Positions 9,204 to 16,745 of a DNA stretch of 64,000 nt are shown here, piece after piece. The position numbers were made by a program, and so were the translations under genes. Numbering within the stretch: position 1 is the first letter of the stretch; each line of letters opens with the position of its first letter. The DNA is from Sulfurovum riftiae (GTDB lineage: Bacteria; Campylobacterota; Campylobacteria; Campylobacterales; Sulfurovaceae). Location: the NCBI RefSeq assembly GCF_001595645.1, contig NZ_LNKT01000012.1:62001-126000 (forward strand). Reading direction: 5' to 3'. A model generated the notes under the pieces. That model saw only the letters and a list, made by a program, of their open reading frames with translations. It did not search any database and had not been told where the DNA came from.

Positions 9204-9905
9204 CTATTCTTTATACCCGATCTGTTCTTTAAAGTGTGCGATACAGTTCGTACAGTCCTTGATGGTATTGGTCTCGACGATATTGTAGAGTGCCTCTTCA
9301 TTCTCTATGCTGATCTTCTGATTCTTTACGGTGATGATCCCCTCTTTTTTGAACTTAGTCAAAATACGGGAAAAGGTCTCAGGTGTCAGGTTGAGCATCG
9401 AGGCGATCTCATTGTTCTTGAGTCTGTGAAAGAGCGGCAGTTTCTGCGTCATCAGGTCGGCTACTTTCGCTTCCGAAGAGAGTACGGTCTCTTTATGCAC
9501 CAGTGCTGAAAGCAGTGCTACTTTTCCGGTAAGGGATTTGATTATCTCAAGAGAGAAGTCCGGATTGTCCAGATGTTTGTAGACAAAATCAAAAGGCAGT
9601 AGCCCCATTGCACCGTTAGTAAGAAATTCGCAGGTAGCCGGGAAAGGCTGGTTTTCAAAACAGGCATACTCTCCTATCATCGCCGGTGCACCAAGACGGT
9701 TGATCTGTATCTGCGTACCTTTGGGAGTCGTCTTATAGAGTTTGATACTGCCTTCAAGAAGGATATGCAGATATTTGCTCTCATCACCCTCATAAAAGAC
9801 AATACTGTCCTTGGCGAACTGTTTGATATGAGTCTGATCGTAAAGCTCTTTGAGATGTGCCCCCGTTAATGCCGAGAACATCGGGATCTCTTCAAGTTTA
9901 TACAT
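9204..9905 (-). CDS. Crp/Fnr-family transcription regulator with FNR-type recognition helix
   Basis: 233 aa: an N-terminal cyclic-nucleotide-binding-fold sensor (about 1-120), a dimer helix, then a winged helix (about 150-205). The recognition helix reads T-P-E-T-F-S-R-I-L; E176, S179 and R180 match E209/S212/R213 of E. coli FNR, which read TTGAT. The N-terminal Fe-S cysteines of E. coli FNR are absent. Instead C218 and C221 form a C-terminal C-T-N-C, with C82 and C92 inside the sensor. B. subtilis Fnr also carries its cluster cysteines C-terminally, so an Fe-S or redox switch is possible. It is the obvious candidate reader of the FNR boxes across this window. Confidence 0.85.
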   Translation of the reverse strand: MYKLEEIPMFSALTGAHLKELYDQTHIKQFAKDSIVFYEGDESKYLHILLEGSIKLYKTTPKGTQIQINRLGAPAMIGEYACFENQPFPATCEFLTNGAMGLLPFDFVYKHLDNPDFSLEIIKSLTGKVALLSALVHKETVLSSEAKVADLMTQKLPLFHRLKNNEIASMLNLTPETFSRILTKFKKEGIITVKNQKISIENEEALYNIVETNTIKDCTNCIAHFKEQIGYKE

Positions 9906-9935
9906 GCAATACCTCTTTCATTTCTGTAAGAGGGT

Positions 9936-9964
9936 ACTATACTGTAAAAAAGATAAAATTTATC
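9936..9964 (-). promoter_or_regulatory. Possible promoter and operator of the Crp/Fnr gene
   Basis: On the minus strand a -10 of TATAGT (9941-9936) lies 17 bases from a -35 region that is one half of the palindrome GATAAAATTTATC (9952-9964). A protein bound there would compete with polymerase, so repression is possible. No TTGAT box is present. Confidence 0.3.
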
Positions 9965-9999
9965 CCATATAAAAAATGATTTGTCTTAAATACTCAGTA

Positions 10000-10737
10000 T
10001 TATTCCTGTTCAAACCAGCTAAGCTGCTCTCTCAGCTTGACCACTTCACCCACTACGATCAGTGCCGGGGTAGGAAGATCTTTTGCCAGATCGTAAATAG
10101 TCTCAAGGGTTCCGACCACTGTTTTCTCATCGGGTGTCGTACCCCTGCTGATAACCGCAACAGGATACTCTTTTGGCTTGCCTATCTCGATGAGTTTCTT
10201 ACAGATATAGTGGAGACGGTGCAGCCCCATCAGGAAGATGATTGTATCATCACTTTTATAGTTCTCCCATGGGATCTGGGAGTGGTCTTTGTTCTTGGAC
10301 TCATGGCCTGTCACAACCCTGAATGAAACGGTAATACCACGGTGTGTAACCGGTATACCTGCATATTCAGGTACGGCGATCGCCGAGGTGATCCCGGGAA
10401 TGAACTCAAAGTCGATCCCGCGCTCTCTAAGGTAGATTCCCTCTTCTCCCCCGCGTCCGAAGACAAAAGGGTCACCCCCCTTGAGACGGACAACATGATG
10501 ATACTTGAGTGCCGCCTGGTAGATCACTTCGTTGATCTCTTCCTGAGGCAGAGTATGATGAGAGTCCTCTTTCCCCACATAAATGAACTCACATCCCTCT
10601 TTGGCATGGAGCAAAATATCCGGATTGGCAAGACGATCATAGATGACCACATCTGCCAACTGTACCACACGCAGTGCTTTGACCGTCAAAAGGTCGATAT
10701 CTCCGGGCCCTGCCCCTGTTAAATAGACTTTACCCAT
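10000..10737 (-). CDS. cobA: Uroporphyrinogen-III C-methyltransferase (SUMT)
   Basis: 245 aa S-adenosylmethionine-dependent enzyme making precorrin-2 from uroporphyrinogen III, the branch point to siroheme and heme d1 (equivalent to NirE or the CysG C-terminal half). It has the family's V-Y-L-T-G-A-G-P-G-D motif at residues 3-12, V-I-Y-D-R-L near 33, and R-L-K-G-G-D-P-F-V-F-G-R-G near 83. The length is normal for a monofunctional SUMT. AAGGA precedes the ATG. It is downstream of nirJ, separated by a gap holding a single REP palindrome. Confidence 0.92.
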   Translation of the reverse strand: MGKVYLTGAGPGDIDLLTVKALRVVQLADVVIYDRLANPDILLHAKEGCEFIYVGKEDSHHTLPQEEINEVIYQAALKYHHVVRLKGGDPFVFGRGGEEGIYLRERGIDFEFIPGITSAIAVPEYAGIPVTHRGITVSFRVVTGHESKNKDHSQIPWENYKSDDTIIFLMGLHRLHYICKKLIEIGKPKEYPVAVISRGTTPDEKTVVGTLETIYDLAKDLPTPALIVVGEVVKLREQLSWFEQE

Positions 10738-10824
10738 TTGTTTTTCCTTCTGTGGATTCTTTTTTCATGTCAAAAGGTTTTAACCCTTTCGGCGAATGTG
10801 TGATCTTTTGCAATCTTCCATATT

Positions 10825-10847
10825 GGTGGGCTAAAGCCCACCCTACG
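10825..10847. repeat. Single REP-like palindrome
   Basis: GGTGGGCTAAAGCCCACC (10825-10842, 8-base stem, 2-base loop) is followed by CTACG, the same flank as the GGTCGG palindromes at 5.2 and 8.7 kb. It is an unpaired, sequence-diverged relative located between nirJ and cobA. Confidence 0.7.
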
Positions 10848-10874
10848 TATATTTTCATCTTCCATTCTCCATTT

Positions 10875-12005
10875 TCAATCTTCAATCGCTATTTGATCTT
10901 CGGTCAAATAACAGGAAGGGTCTTCTGCCCACATGTCCCCATAGATGGCATAGGCACGGCTTCGCGAACCTCCGTTACAGATATTGATATACCGGCATTC
11001 GCCGCATTTTCCACTAAGCTCTCTGGGATGCACCCGCAGTTTTTGCAGCAGCTCGGTCGGCTCGTTCGTCCAGATATCGGAAAAATCCTGGTTAAGTATA
11101 TTGCCTATCTTCACAGGGAAGAACGGATCAGGCTTGACAAAACCTTCCGAGTCGATGTTCAGCAGTTTTCGTCCTGCAGAATTTCCGCCCCACTCGATGA
11201 GCCTGCGCTTCATCTCTTCAGCATACTCCGGGTACTTCTTTTCGAACCTGTCGTAGAAGAGAATGGCATCCATCTCCATGTTGCCCGTAACGATCTCGAT
11301 ATCCCTGCCGCTTTCATGGTATTCGAAAGCTTTGTCAAGAATGTAGTTGACCGCAGTGATACGCTGCTCTTTGGTCAGGTCCATCTCCAGGTTTTCAAGT
11401 CCTCTTCCTGAATAGACCAGGTGGGAGATATAAATTTTCGGGATATCATGTTTCTCCGCCAGCTCAAAGATGAACTGCAGGTCATCATAGGTGTCTTTGG
11501 TAATGGTAAAACGGATACCCACTTTGGTCTTTCCGAAACTGTTAAGCAGATCGACCGCTTTCATCGACTCGACGAACGAACCCTTGAGACCCCTGAAAGC
11601 ATCATGTACTTCAGGACTCCCGTCTATACTGATACCGATATAGTCAAAGGTATCGAGTATCTTCTCGGCATTGCTCTGCTTGACATAGAGTCCGTTAGTG
11701 GAGAGGTAGGTGACGATGCCCAGTTCTTTGCAGCGTGCCGCAATATCAAAAAGGTCTTTTCGTGTCAGCGGTTCCCCTCCTGAAAAGATAAGGAATTTCA
11801 CACCGTTGGCCTTTAGCTTCGGCAGTGTCTCCATGATGTTCTCTGTCGTCAGGGTATCGACCGCATCGAGGTCTGCCTTGGAGTAGCAGTGCAGGCAGCT
11901 CAGGTTACAGCGGTTGGTAAAATTCCAGATAGCGATACTGCCGTCAAGGACCCTTGCGGGTTTTCCTGCCGTGACAGATTTGAGTAGGTTGGACAGTCTG
12001 AACAT
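10875..12005 (-). CDS. nirJ: NirJ heme d1 biosynthesis radical SAM protein
   Basis: 376 aa radical SAM enzyme that removes propionate side chains in heme d1 synthesis. The cluster motif C-N-L-S-C-L-H-C lies near residue 33, the S-G-G-E-P-L motif near 75, and a C-terminal SPASM-type set (C-G-E-C-x5-C, then D-P-S-C) near 340-370. The length and N-terminus match NirJ. Its start codon overlaps the stop of the cytochrome gene by one base (TAATG), so the two are coupled. With SUMT, precorrin-2 dehydrogenase and NirDL it covers much of the heme d1 route; NirF, NirN and NirS are not in view. Confidence 0.9.
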   Translation of the reverse strand: MFRLSNLLKSVTAGKPARVLDGSIAIWNFTNRCNLSCLHCYSKADLDAVDTLTTENIMETLPKLKANGVKFLIFSGGEPLTRKDLFDIAARCKELGIVTYLSTNGLYVKQSNAEKILDTFDYIGISIDGSPEVHDAFRGLKGSFVESMKAVDLLNSFGKTKVGIRFTITKDTYDDLQFIFELAEKHDIPKIYISHLVYSGRGLENLEMDLTKEQRITAVNYILDKAFEYHESGRDIEIVTGNMEMDAILFYDRFEKKYPEYAEEMKRRLIEWGGNSAGRKLLNIDSEGFVKPDPFFPVKIGNILNQDFSDIWTNEPTELLQKLRVHPRELSGKCGECRYINICNGGSRSRAYAIYGDMWAEDPSCYLTEDQIAIED

Positions 12006-12343
12006 TATTTGCTCTCTTTTTTGATGGAGTTGTTTTTTGCAGGTTTGAATGAAAGGATGTACTCCGTGATCGCCTTGAGTTCATCCGGCTTGAGCGTAAA
12101 TGCAGGCATGGCATTTCTTTTGTAGCCGAAATGTTTTGAAACCGAAGCCGGGTCGGTGATCATCGCTTGTATCTCTTCTGCGGAACGTTTGGATGCGATC
12201 TCTTCAAAAGGCGGTCCGAAAGCCACTGCGGTCTGATGATGGCATCCCCAGCAGTAAGTCTCAAACACTTTTTTGCCGCTTTTTGCACAAAGCGGAGAGT
12301 TAAGTAGTATGGTCACAAAAAAAAGTATAGATATTTTTTGCAT
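12005..12343 (-). CDS. NirC-like small cytochrome c
   Basis: 112 aa exported monoheme cytochrome. A signal peptide ending near residue 20 (P-L-C-A-K) is followed by C-W-G-C-H at residues 31-35 and a likely axial methionine in A-M-P-A-F near 80, giving a class I c-type fold. Small cytochromes of the NirC/c55X type accompany nirJ genes and donate electrons to, or help mature, cd1 nitrite reductase. It is coupled to nirJ by a one-base overlap. Its ribosome site lies in the 3' arm of a small hairpin (12351-12372). Confidence 0.82.
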   Translation of the reverse strand: MQKISILFFVTILLNSPLCAKSGKKVFETYCWGCHHQTAVAFGPPFEEIASKRSAEEIQAMITDPASVSKHFGYKRNAMPAFTLKPDELKAITEYILSFKPAKNNSIKKESK

Positions 12344-12350
12344 GCAATGT

Positions 12351-12372
12351 ATCCTTCAATTAATAGAAGGAT
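12351..12372 (-). promoter_or_regulatory. Hairpin covering the ribosome site of the cytochrome gene
   Basis: ATCCTTC (12351-12357) and GAAGGAT (12366-12372) pair with an 8-base loop. In the minus-strand RNA the 3' arm is the GAAGGA that serves as Shine-Dalgarno 8 bases before the ATG. It could damp translation or be a weak terminator of the upstream small-gene operon; it lacks a U run on the minus strand. Confidence 0.4.
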
Positions 12373-12431
12373 AATAACAATTTTTTGATGTTGTAAAGTT
12401 GATTTAGCACAAGTAATTCAAAAATGGAGAT

Positions 12432-12575
12432 TTACTTGCTGATATTATGCTCGAATATCGTCCAATATGCACCATTTCGTACGATCATAGAATCTGTCGG
12501 ATGCTGGATATTATAGTAGATATATGCGCCCATTATTAACATTGTAATGCCAAGAAATATTAAAAAACCTTTCAT
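12432..12575 (-). CDS. 47-residue single-helix membrane protein
   Basis: A small gene: an ATG at 12575 overlapping the preceding gene's stop (ATGA), with a TAA at 12434-12432. The peptide begins M-K-G-F-L-I-F-L-G and has one hydrophobic helix (about residues 3-20), Y-I-Y-Y-N at the membrane edge and a polar C-terminal tail ending H-N-I-S-K. A ribosome site (GAGGAGG) lies about 9 bases before the start. It is the last of five tightly packed genes. No family is recognised; the overlap, start signal and membrane-like composition are the reasons for calling it real. Confidence 0.65.
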   Translation of the reverse strand: MKGFLIFLGITMLIMGAYIYYNIQHPTDSMIVRNGAYWTIFEHNISK

Positions 12576-12691
12576 TTTTCGTCCTCCTCTTTCTCTTTGT
12601 AATCCATATCTTCACCATCTTCTACTTTTGCAATGACCAGTATAACAATCAAAAAGAAGATGATGATACCTGCATAAATATAATCCAACAT
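12572..12691 (-). CDS. 39-residue membrane peptide, CcoQ-like in shape
   Basis: The ATG at 12691 lies one base after the stop of the 149-residue gene, and the TGA overlaps the next ATG. The peptide starts M-L-D-Y-I-Y-A-G, has a hydrophobic helix of about 17 residues (I-I-I-F-F-L-I-V-I-L-V-I), then a highly charged tail rich in Glu, Asp and Lys. The shape resembles small oxidase accessory subunits such as CcoQ, but sequence identity cannot be claimed. Its place in a packed operon supports expression. Confidence 0.62.
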   Translation of the reverse strand: MLDYIYAGIIIFFLIVILVIAKVEDGEDMDYKEKEEDEK

Positions 12692-12692
12692 C

Positions 12693-13142
12693 TTACAGGT
12701 TCCCGTTTATAAAAAGGTAAAGATGCTCTTTGTCTCTAAAGACCAGACACATTCTGCCCTCTTGTGGATGTTGCAGATCGTATGATCTGCTTAGGTAGAT
12801 ATATGGTGATTTTTCTATCACCTCCACCATCTCTTTATCAGTCTCTTCTGCCTCTTTTGGCAACTTGTCAACTGTTATTTTCTCCATTCCGCAATCTTTG
12901 GAAAGTTTTTCTATGATTTTTTTATCATCATCTGTTTCTATTTTAAAAAGATGCGGAGAAATGGCTCCCTCTTTATAGCGTCTGAGTGACATCTCTTTTA
13001 TCTCACTGTAAGGTTTACTGCCTGTCAACCTCTCAAATGTCACATTCGTAGTTCCCAGATAAAATGTCCAGGCTTGAAAAAATATCAGGATCGCCATAAG
13101 AAGAACCAAAATATACAAGGGTACTAACTTGAGTTTAAACAT
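12693..13142 (-). CDS. Membrane-anchored protein, unknown family
   Basis: 149 aa. The start at 13142 lies inside the end of the preceding gene (8-base overlap), and an in-frame extension to 13259 has no ribosome site. One N-terminal hydrophobic segment (about 5-27) anchors a soluble domain of about 120 residues, probably periplasmic, rich in Lys/Glu, with a C-terminal beta-like stretch (G-R-M-C-L-V-F-R-D, H-L-Y-L-F-I-N-G). No family is recognised. It is the third gene of the five-gene small-protein operon between the cytochrome c and the NOR-like oxidase. Confidence 0.7.
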   Translation of the reverse strand: MFKLKLVPLYILVLLMAILIFFQAWTFYLGTTNVTFERLTGSKPYSEIKEMSLRRYKEGAISPHLFKIETDDDKKIIEKLSKDCGMEKITVDKLPKEAEETDKEMVEVIEKSPYIYLSRSYDLQHPQEGRMCLVFRDKEHLYLFINGNL

Positions 13143-13638
13143 GGAACAGCCTACCTTTCTCTTTTGCCAAGCTTTGCAGTGCACTCTTTTCTTCAATAGA
13201 ACCAAAGGCATTTGAGGGGATATAAAAAGCTTTTTCTTTATAGTAAAGCAGTATATCATCTTCTATGGGTACAAGCCCCTGAATATCCTGCCATGGGATG
13301 AATGTATCGTCCTGTTTGACACCTTCTTGGGTTATTTGAAGTTCTATCTTGCTATTTTTCAAAGGTGAGTTTTCATACGCTCTCACGGCTCTTTGATACA
13401 CCAGCCACTTTTTGACGACATACCAGTAGAGTATCAAAATCGTTGCCAGCATTAAAAGTCCGATGGAACCACCTTTGAGTGCAGCCACAACACCGAACTG
13501 TGCCATAGCGATAAAAAACCACCCTACATATCTTCTGGCTGAATTTTTAAACTGATGGGTATAAGATCTTGAAAATGCTTTTTCAAAATTGTCTCTGTCC
13601 CAGGTGTAGAATATATTGATAGGTTTAAATGTGTTCAT
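13135..13638 (-). CDS. YcxB-like membrane protein
   Basis: 167 aa with two adjacent hydrophobic helices (about 40-58 and 62-80) and a C-terminal domain containing I-E-L-Q-I-T-Q-E-G-V, F-I-P-W-Q-D-I-Q-G and L-L-Y-Y-K-E-K-A-F-Y-I-P, the pattern of YcxB-like C-terminal domains (a PH-like fold). The biological role of that family is unknown. It overlaps both neighbours (14 bases with the preceding gene, 8 with the next), which shows a tightly coupled operon. Confidence 0.72.
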   Translation of the reverse strand: MNTFKPINIFYTWDRDNFEKAFSRSYTHQFKNSARRYVGWFFIAMAQFGVVAALKGGSIGLLMLATILILYWYVVKKWLVYQRAVRAYENSPLKNSKIELQITQEGVKQDDTFIPWQDIQGLVPIEDDILLYYKEKAFYIPSNAFGSIEEKSALQSLAKEKGRLFHV

Positions 13639-14230
13639 CTGATTCCTCTATATAAAGATCTTCTTTCTTTATATATCCCTCTTTTTCCAACGAATCGATG
13701 AGCGCTAAAGTCTCTTCATAGAGTGCTTTGTACCTGGCATTGTTCACCTGATACTTTTTTTGCTGTTTTTTGGCATACCACCAGGCAGCCACAATAGAGA
13801 GCGAGAAAAATGCATAGATCCACCATTGCCACTCACCCAGGTCAAGCAAGACGATAAAATACTGCACAGAGAAGAGGACAAAAAACTCTAGAGAAAATAT
13901 AAGTACAAGGGTAGAACTGTGCTCAAAATCAAGCGTGTATTTCTCTATTTCTCTCATGGTCTCTAAATTATGATTTATTTTTTCTGCCTTCTCTTTGACT
14001 GAGGCATCCACACGCTCAAGATCTATATTTTTCAGATGGATATTGCTTAAATTGTACTCGACATTGGTCTGCATGTAGTCTCGAAGGATCTGAGGCTCTT
14101 TTTCCAAAGCTTCCTCCAACTCCTCTTTTGTCGGTTTCTCTTTGCCTACCACTTTTTGCACATCTTGAAGTACCAGATCATAAAGACCCACATGCAGAAT
14201 CTCATTCATCATTCTTTCTTTGTTTAACAA
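13625..14230 (-). CDS. Two-helix membrane protein with coiled-coil ends, unknown
   Basis: 201 aa, first gene of the small-protein operon. The N-terminal 90 residues are charged and helical, two hydrophobic segments (about 107-127 and 135-153) follow, and the C-terminal 45 residues are again a charged helix. A TTG start at 14230 has a good GGGAGAG site; ATGs at 14212 and 14209 have only AAAGAAAG, so the start is uncertain. An inverted repeat CTTTGTTTAACAAAG (14218-14232) overlaps the TTG. Not recognised; it could be a membrane scaffold or sensor. Confidence 0.65.
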   Translation of the reverse strand: MLNKERMMNEILHVGLYDLVLQDVQKVVGKEKPTKEELEEALEKEPQILRDYMQTNVEYNLSNIHLKNIDLERVDASVKEKAEKINHNLETMREIEKYTLDFEHSSTLVLIFSLEFFVLFSVQYFIVLLDLGEWQWWIYAFFSLSIVAAWWYAKKQQKKYQVNNARYKALYEETLALIDSLEKEGYIKKEDLYIEESDEHI

Positions 14231-14330
14231 AGTGCTCTCCCTGTGTACAAGATATTATCAATTTTTTAAATAAACCCAGATCATACACCAGGCTTAGTAA
14301 AAAATCCATACGGGGAATTCCCCTAAAGTT

Positions 14331-16001
14331 TTATTTTTTCTGTGATACCACAACTGAAGGCTGAGGATCTATACCGAATGTCGCTGTATCATCCGATGCC
14401 GGAAGGAAAATACCGACCAAGCCTTTAAGTCCGACTGACATAATAATATTTGCCATAAAGATCACCCATGCCACTACCATCATGATCGCAGCAATAGCCG
14501 CCAGTATCATAAAGGTCTGATACTCTCCGTCCATATAGAAGTGGCGTCTAAGCATTCCCTCAAGTCCTGCCATACCCATAAAGGCACCCATACCGACACT
14601 TCCGATCAAGTGCAGATAGAAGTGTGCGTTGGCAAACTTCATTGAAAAGAGCTTTGTATTGTTTGTCAAGAGTGGCCAGAGTACATAGACCACAGAGTAA
14701 AGTGTCATATACAGTCCGGTCAACAATGCCACATGCACATGCGCCCCGATGATCCACTGTGTATTGTGCAGAATTCTGTTCATACCCATATCTGCCTGAA
14801 TGATCGCCGCAGGTACTGCCAACCCGAATCCTAAGAGACCGGCAAGGAGGTACTTTAACTCCATTGTCATTTTAAGCGGTCTTGCTTTCCAGAGTGTCAT
14901 CAGTGTAATGAAGAGCGCCAATCCCTGTGTAAGAAGTTCAAACATGGTAACCATCTCTCCGGAGATCAGCTTCATCATTTCAGGCTGACCCTGGTCTGCC
15001 AGAAGGTGGTGAGACCAGACCATCCACGAAACAAAAAGCTCCAGGAGAAGTGCCGCACGCGCCACGTTTTCCATAAAGAGTTTCTGACCTGTGATCAGTG
15101 TAGCCAACAGATACCACGAACCTGCTACATAGATAAGTACCAATCCGTCAGCAACGAGGTCAAGCCCCCACCAGAAGAAGTTTTTATACAAAAGTGCATC
15201 TACCGCATGGACATCCCAACTGGCGCCACTGACATCAGCAAGCAGATAGACCAGTACAAGGATACCGGCACCCAAAATTACCAATGCATCCAGGAATGTA
15301 TCGACTGTTCCTCTAAATATCGCAACCACAGGAAGTGACAATGCCGGCTCTTTCGAATAAGGCGGTTTTCCTGTCAATTTATGCACAAGGTTCAACATGC
15401 CGTCAATACCAAAACCGGAGATAAGAAGCTCTTTGGTCGTCTTGTTGGCATGTACCCCTACTTTTGCAAAGATCGTCGCATAAATGTTATAGATAAACCC
15501 GAGTGTTCCAATCATGATCAGTGCAACACCGATGATAAAGACGATACCTCCGATAACATTGAACTGTGCAGTATCTGCAGGAAGCGGCCAGTAGAGTGTA
15601 TACAGCGGTGCATAACTCCAGATAAATGCAGCGATCCAGGCCAATGCAGAACCGATGGTGATCATTATCCATACGAAGTTCGCCAGGCCCACACTGTAGA
15701 GAGGCTTTTTGGTTAGAAACGGTATCAAAAACATAAATGCAGCAAACACCAGCTGATAGGTCGATCCGAATATACCGATGATCGGGTGTACGGTCATGAT
15801 AGAGAAAAAGTGTTCAGGTGCACCATGTATAGGTGGTATGCTTGGATTGACCAAAGCAACTCTCATCAATGTTCCCTCTATTGCTGCCAAACCGTAAAAC
15901 AAAAATGACATCACAACTGCACGAAGCGTTACTTTTTGCAGTGCAGTCAATGATGATGCATTAAAATTTGTTCCTTCCATTAAGTTCATTTTGAAACTCA
16001 T
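14331..16001 (-). CDS. NOR-like heme-copper oxidase subunit I (gNOR type)
   Basis: 556 aa, about 13-14 membrane helices. Heme ligands: H72 in T-V-H-P, and H421/H423 in A-H-V-H. H331/H332 (S-H-H-L-L) match the paired metal-B histidines. The helix VI region reads W-W-G-L-D281-L-V-A-D285-G, where NorB has H-L-W-V-E-G, so the third metal ligand is Asp instead of His and the NOR glutamate is Asp. No oxygen-reductase H-P-E-V-Y motif is present. This fits the divergent gNOR family described in Campylobacterota and predicts NO reduction in the membrane. The start at 16001 follows AAGGAG; subunit II ends one base earlier. Confidence 0.82.
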   Translation of the reverse strand: MSFKMNLMEGTNFNASSLTALQKVTLRAVVMSFLFYGLAAIEGTLMRVALVNPSIPPIHGAPEHFFSIMTVHPIIGIFGSTYQLVFAAFMFLIPFLTKKPLYSVGLANFVWIMITIGSALAWIAAFIWSYAPLYTLYWPLPADTAQFNVIGGIVFIIGVALIMIGTLGFIYNIYATIFAKVGVHANKTTKELLISGFGIDGMLNLVHKLTGKPPYSKEPALSLPVVAIFRGTVDTFLDALVILGAGILVLVYLLADVSGASWDVHAVDALLYKNFFWWGLDLVADGLVLIYVAGSWYLLATLITGQKLFMENVARAALLLELFVSWMVWSHHLLADQGQPEMMKLISGEMVTMFELLTQGLALFITLMTLWKARPLKMTMELKYLLAGLLGFGLAVPAAIIQADMGMNRILHNTQWIIGAHVHVALLTGLYMTLYSVVYVLWPLLTNNTKLFSMKFANAHFYLHLIGSVGMGAFMGMAGLEGMLRRHFYMDGEYQTFMILAAIAAIMMVVAWVIFMANIIMSVGLKGLVGIFLPASDDTATFGIDPQPSVVVSQKK

Positions 16002-16002
16002 C

Positions 16003-16572
16003 TTATGCTCCTTTTTTGTCACATCCTGTGACAATAACTACTTTTTTGACAAACATTGCATTTCCTGCCGGTCCTGCATACTCTGTCGATCTTACATCAA
16101 ACTCCCCACACTCGTTAAATGTCCAAAGCAGATCATTTCTGGATCCGGGATTGACCTGCATCTGTGAAATCATACTTCCATCCTGGCGGAAAAGACCAAA
16201 TCCATATACCAAGTCTGAACTGTGTGCATCAAAGAGTACTTTCTCCCCTTTTTTGATCTCCATTTTTTCCGGCATATCAAACTTATGATTTGCCATTTTG
16301 ATCTGAAACGTCTTATCCGGCGTGATATTGTGTCTCATAATATCCTCTGATACCCATGGAATAGTGTTATAGGTAAATATATGATGCCCCACACCCATCG
16401 CTACCAAAAACCCTATGTACAAATAGAACGGTATCCGAACGATCGGCTCTGCTTTCTTTTCACGTGTCAGGTTATAGGCAAACCATGCTATGACCGAAAT
16501 AATAAGCATTGCATACACGGTATAGGCAACATTATGAAATTTAAGCAGTTCTACTGAAGTTTCAAAAGTCAT
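16003..16572 (-). CDS. NOR-like oxidase subunit II lacking CuA
   Basis: 189 aa: two N-terminal helices (about 17-34 and 46-64) and a periplasmic cupredoxin domain. H117 is kept, but the CuA loop C-S-E-x-C-x3-H-x2-M appears as S162-T-E-Y-A166-x3-G170-x2-M173: both cysteines and the second histidine are lost. It therefore cannot hold CuA, as in quinol-type enzymes, and electrons should come from quinol or go directly to heme. First gene of an FNR-controlled operon; AGGAG lies before the ATG. Confidence 0.85.
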   Translation of the reverse strand: MTFETSVELLKFHNVAYTVYAMLIISVIAWFAYNLTREKKAEPIVRIPFYLYIGFLVAMGVGHHIFTYNTIPWVSEDIMRHNITPDKTFQIKMANHKFDMPEKMEIKKGEKVLFDAHSSDLVYGFGLFRQDGSMISQMQVNPGSRNDLLWTFNECGEFDVRSTEYAGPAGNAMFVKKVVIVTGCDKKGA

Positions 16573-16604
16573 CTTCTTCTCCTTTTGTTTTGAAAGTTAT
16601 TGTT

Positions 16605-16645
16605 ATTATAGTTCCGAATCATTTGAAAAACTTGATTCAAATCAA
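16605..16645 (-). promoter_or_regulatory. FNR-type promoter of the NOR-like oxidase operon
   Basis: A perfect box TTGATTCAAATCAA lies at 16632-16645. A consensus -10 TATAAT (16610-16605, minus strand) puts the box centre at -40.5 from a predicted start at 16598, 26 bases before the subunit II ATG. Confidence 0.75.
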
Positions 16646-16745
16646 ATGTTTATACAGCAGATTGATTATTTTTTATACAATAATTAGTTATTTTATTAGG
16701 CTATCTTATGCTTATGTACAAAAATACAGCAGCCTCTTTTTCAAG

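Noticed and set aside
10900-10920. TTGATCTTCGGTCAA as a further FNR box
   Set aside because: The spacer is 5 bases, not 4, and it lies inside nirJ.
14218-14232. CTTTGTTTAACAAAG inverted repeat as an operator
   Set aside because: It overlaps the proposed TTG start and no promoter could be fitted around it; a regulatory role cannot be supported.
14312-14323. GGGGAATTCCCC as a terminator after the NOR-like oxidase
   Set aside because: The stem is only 4 bases with a 4-base loop, and the T run on the minus strand is separated from it; too weak to call.
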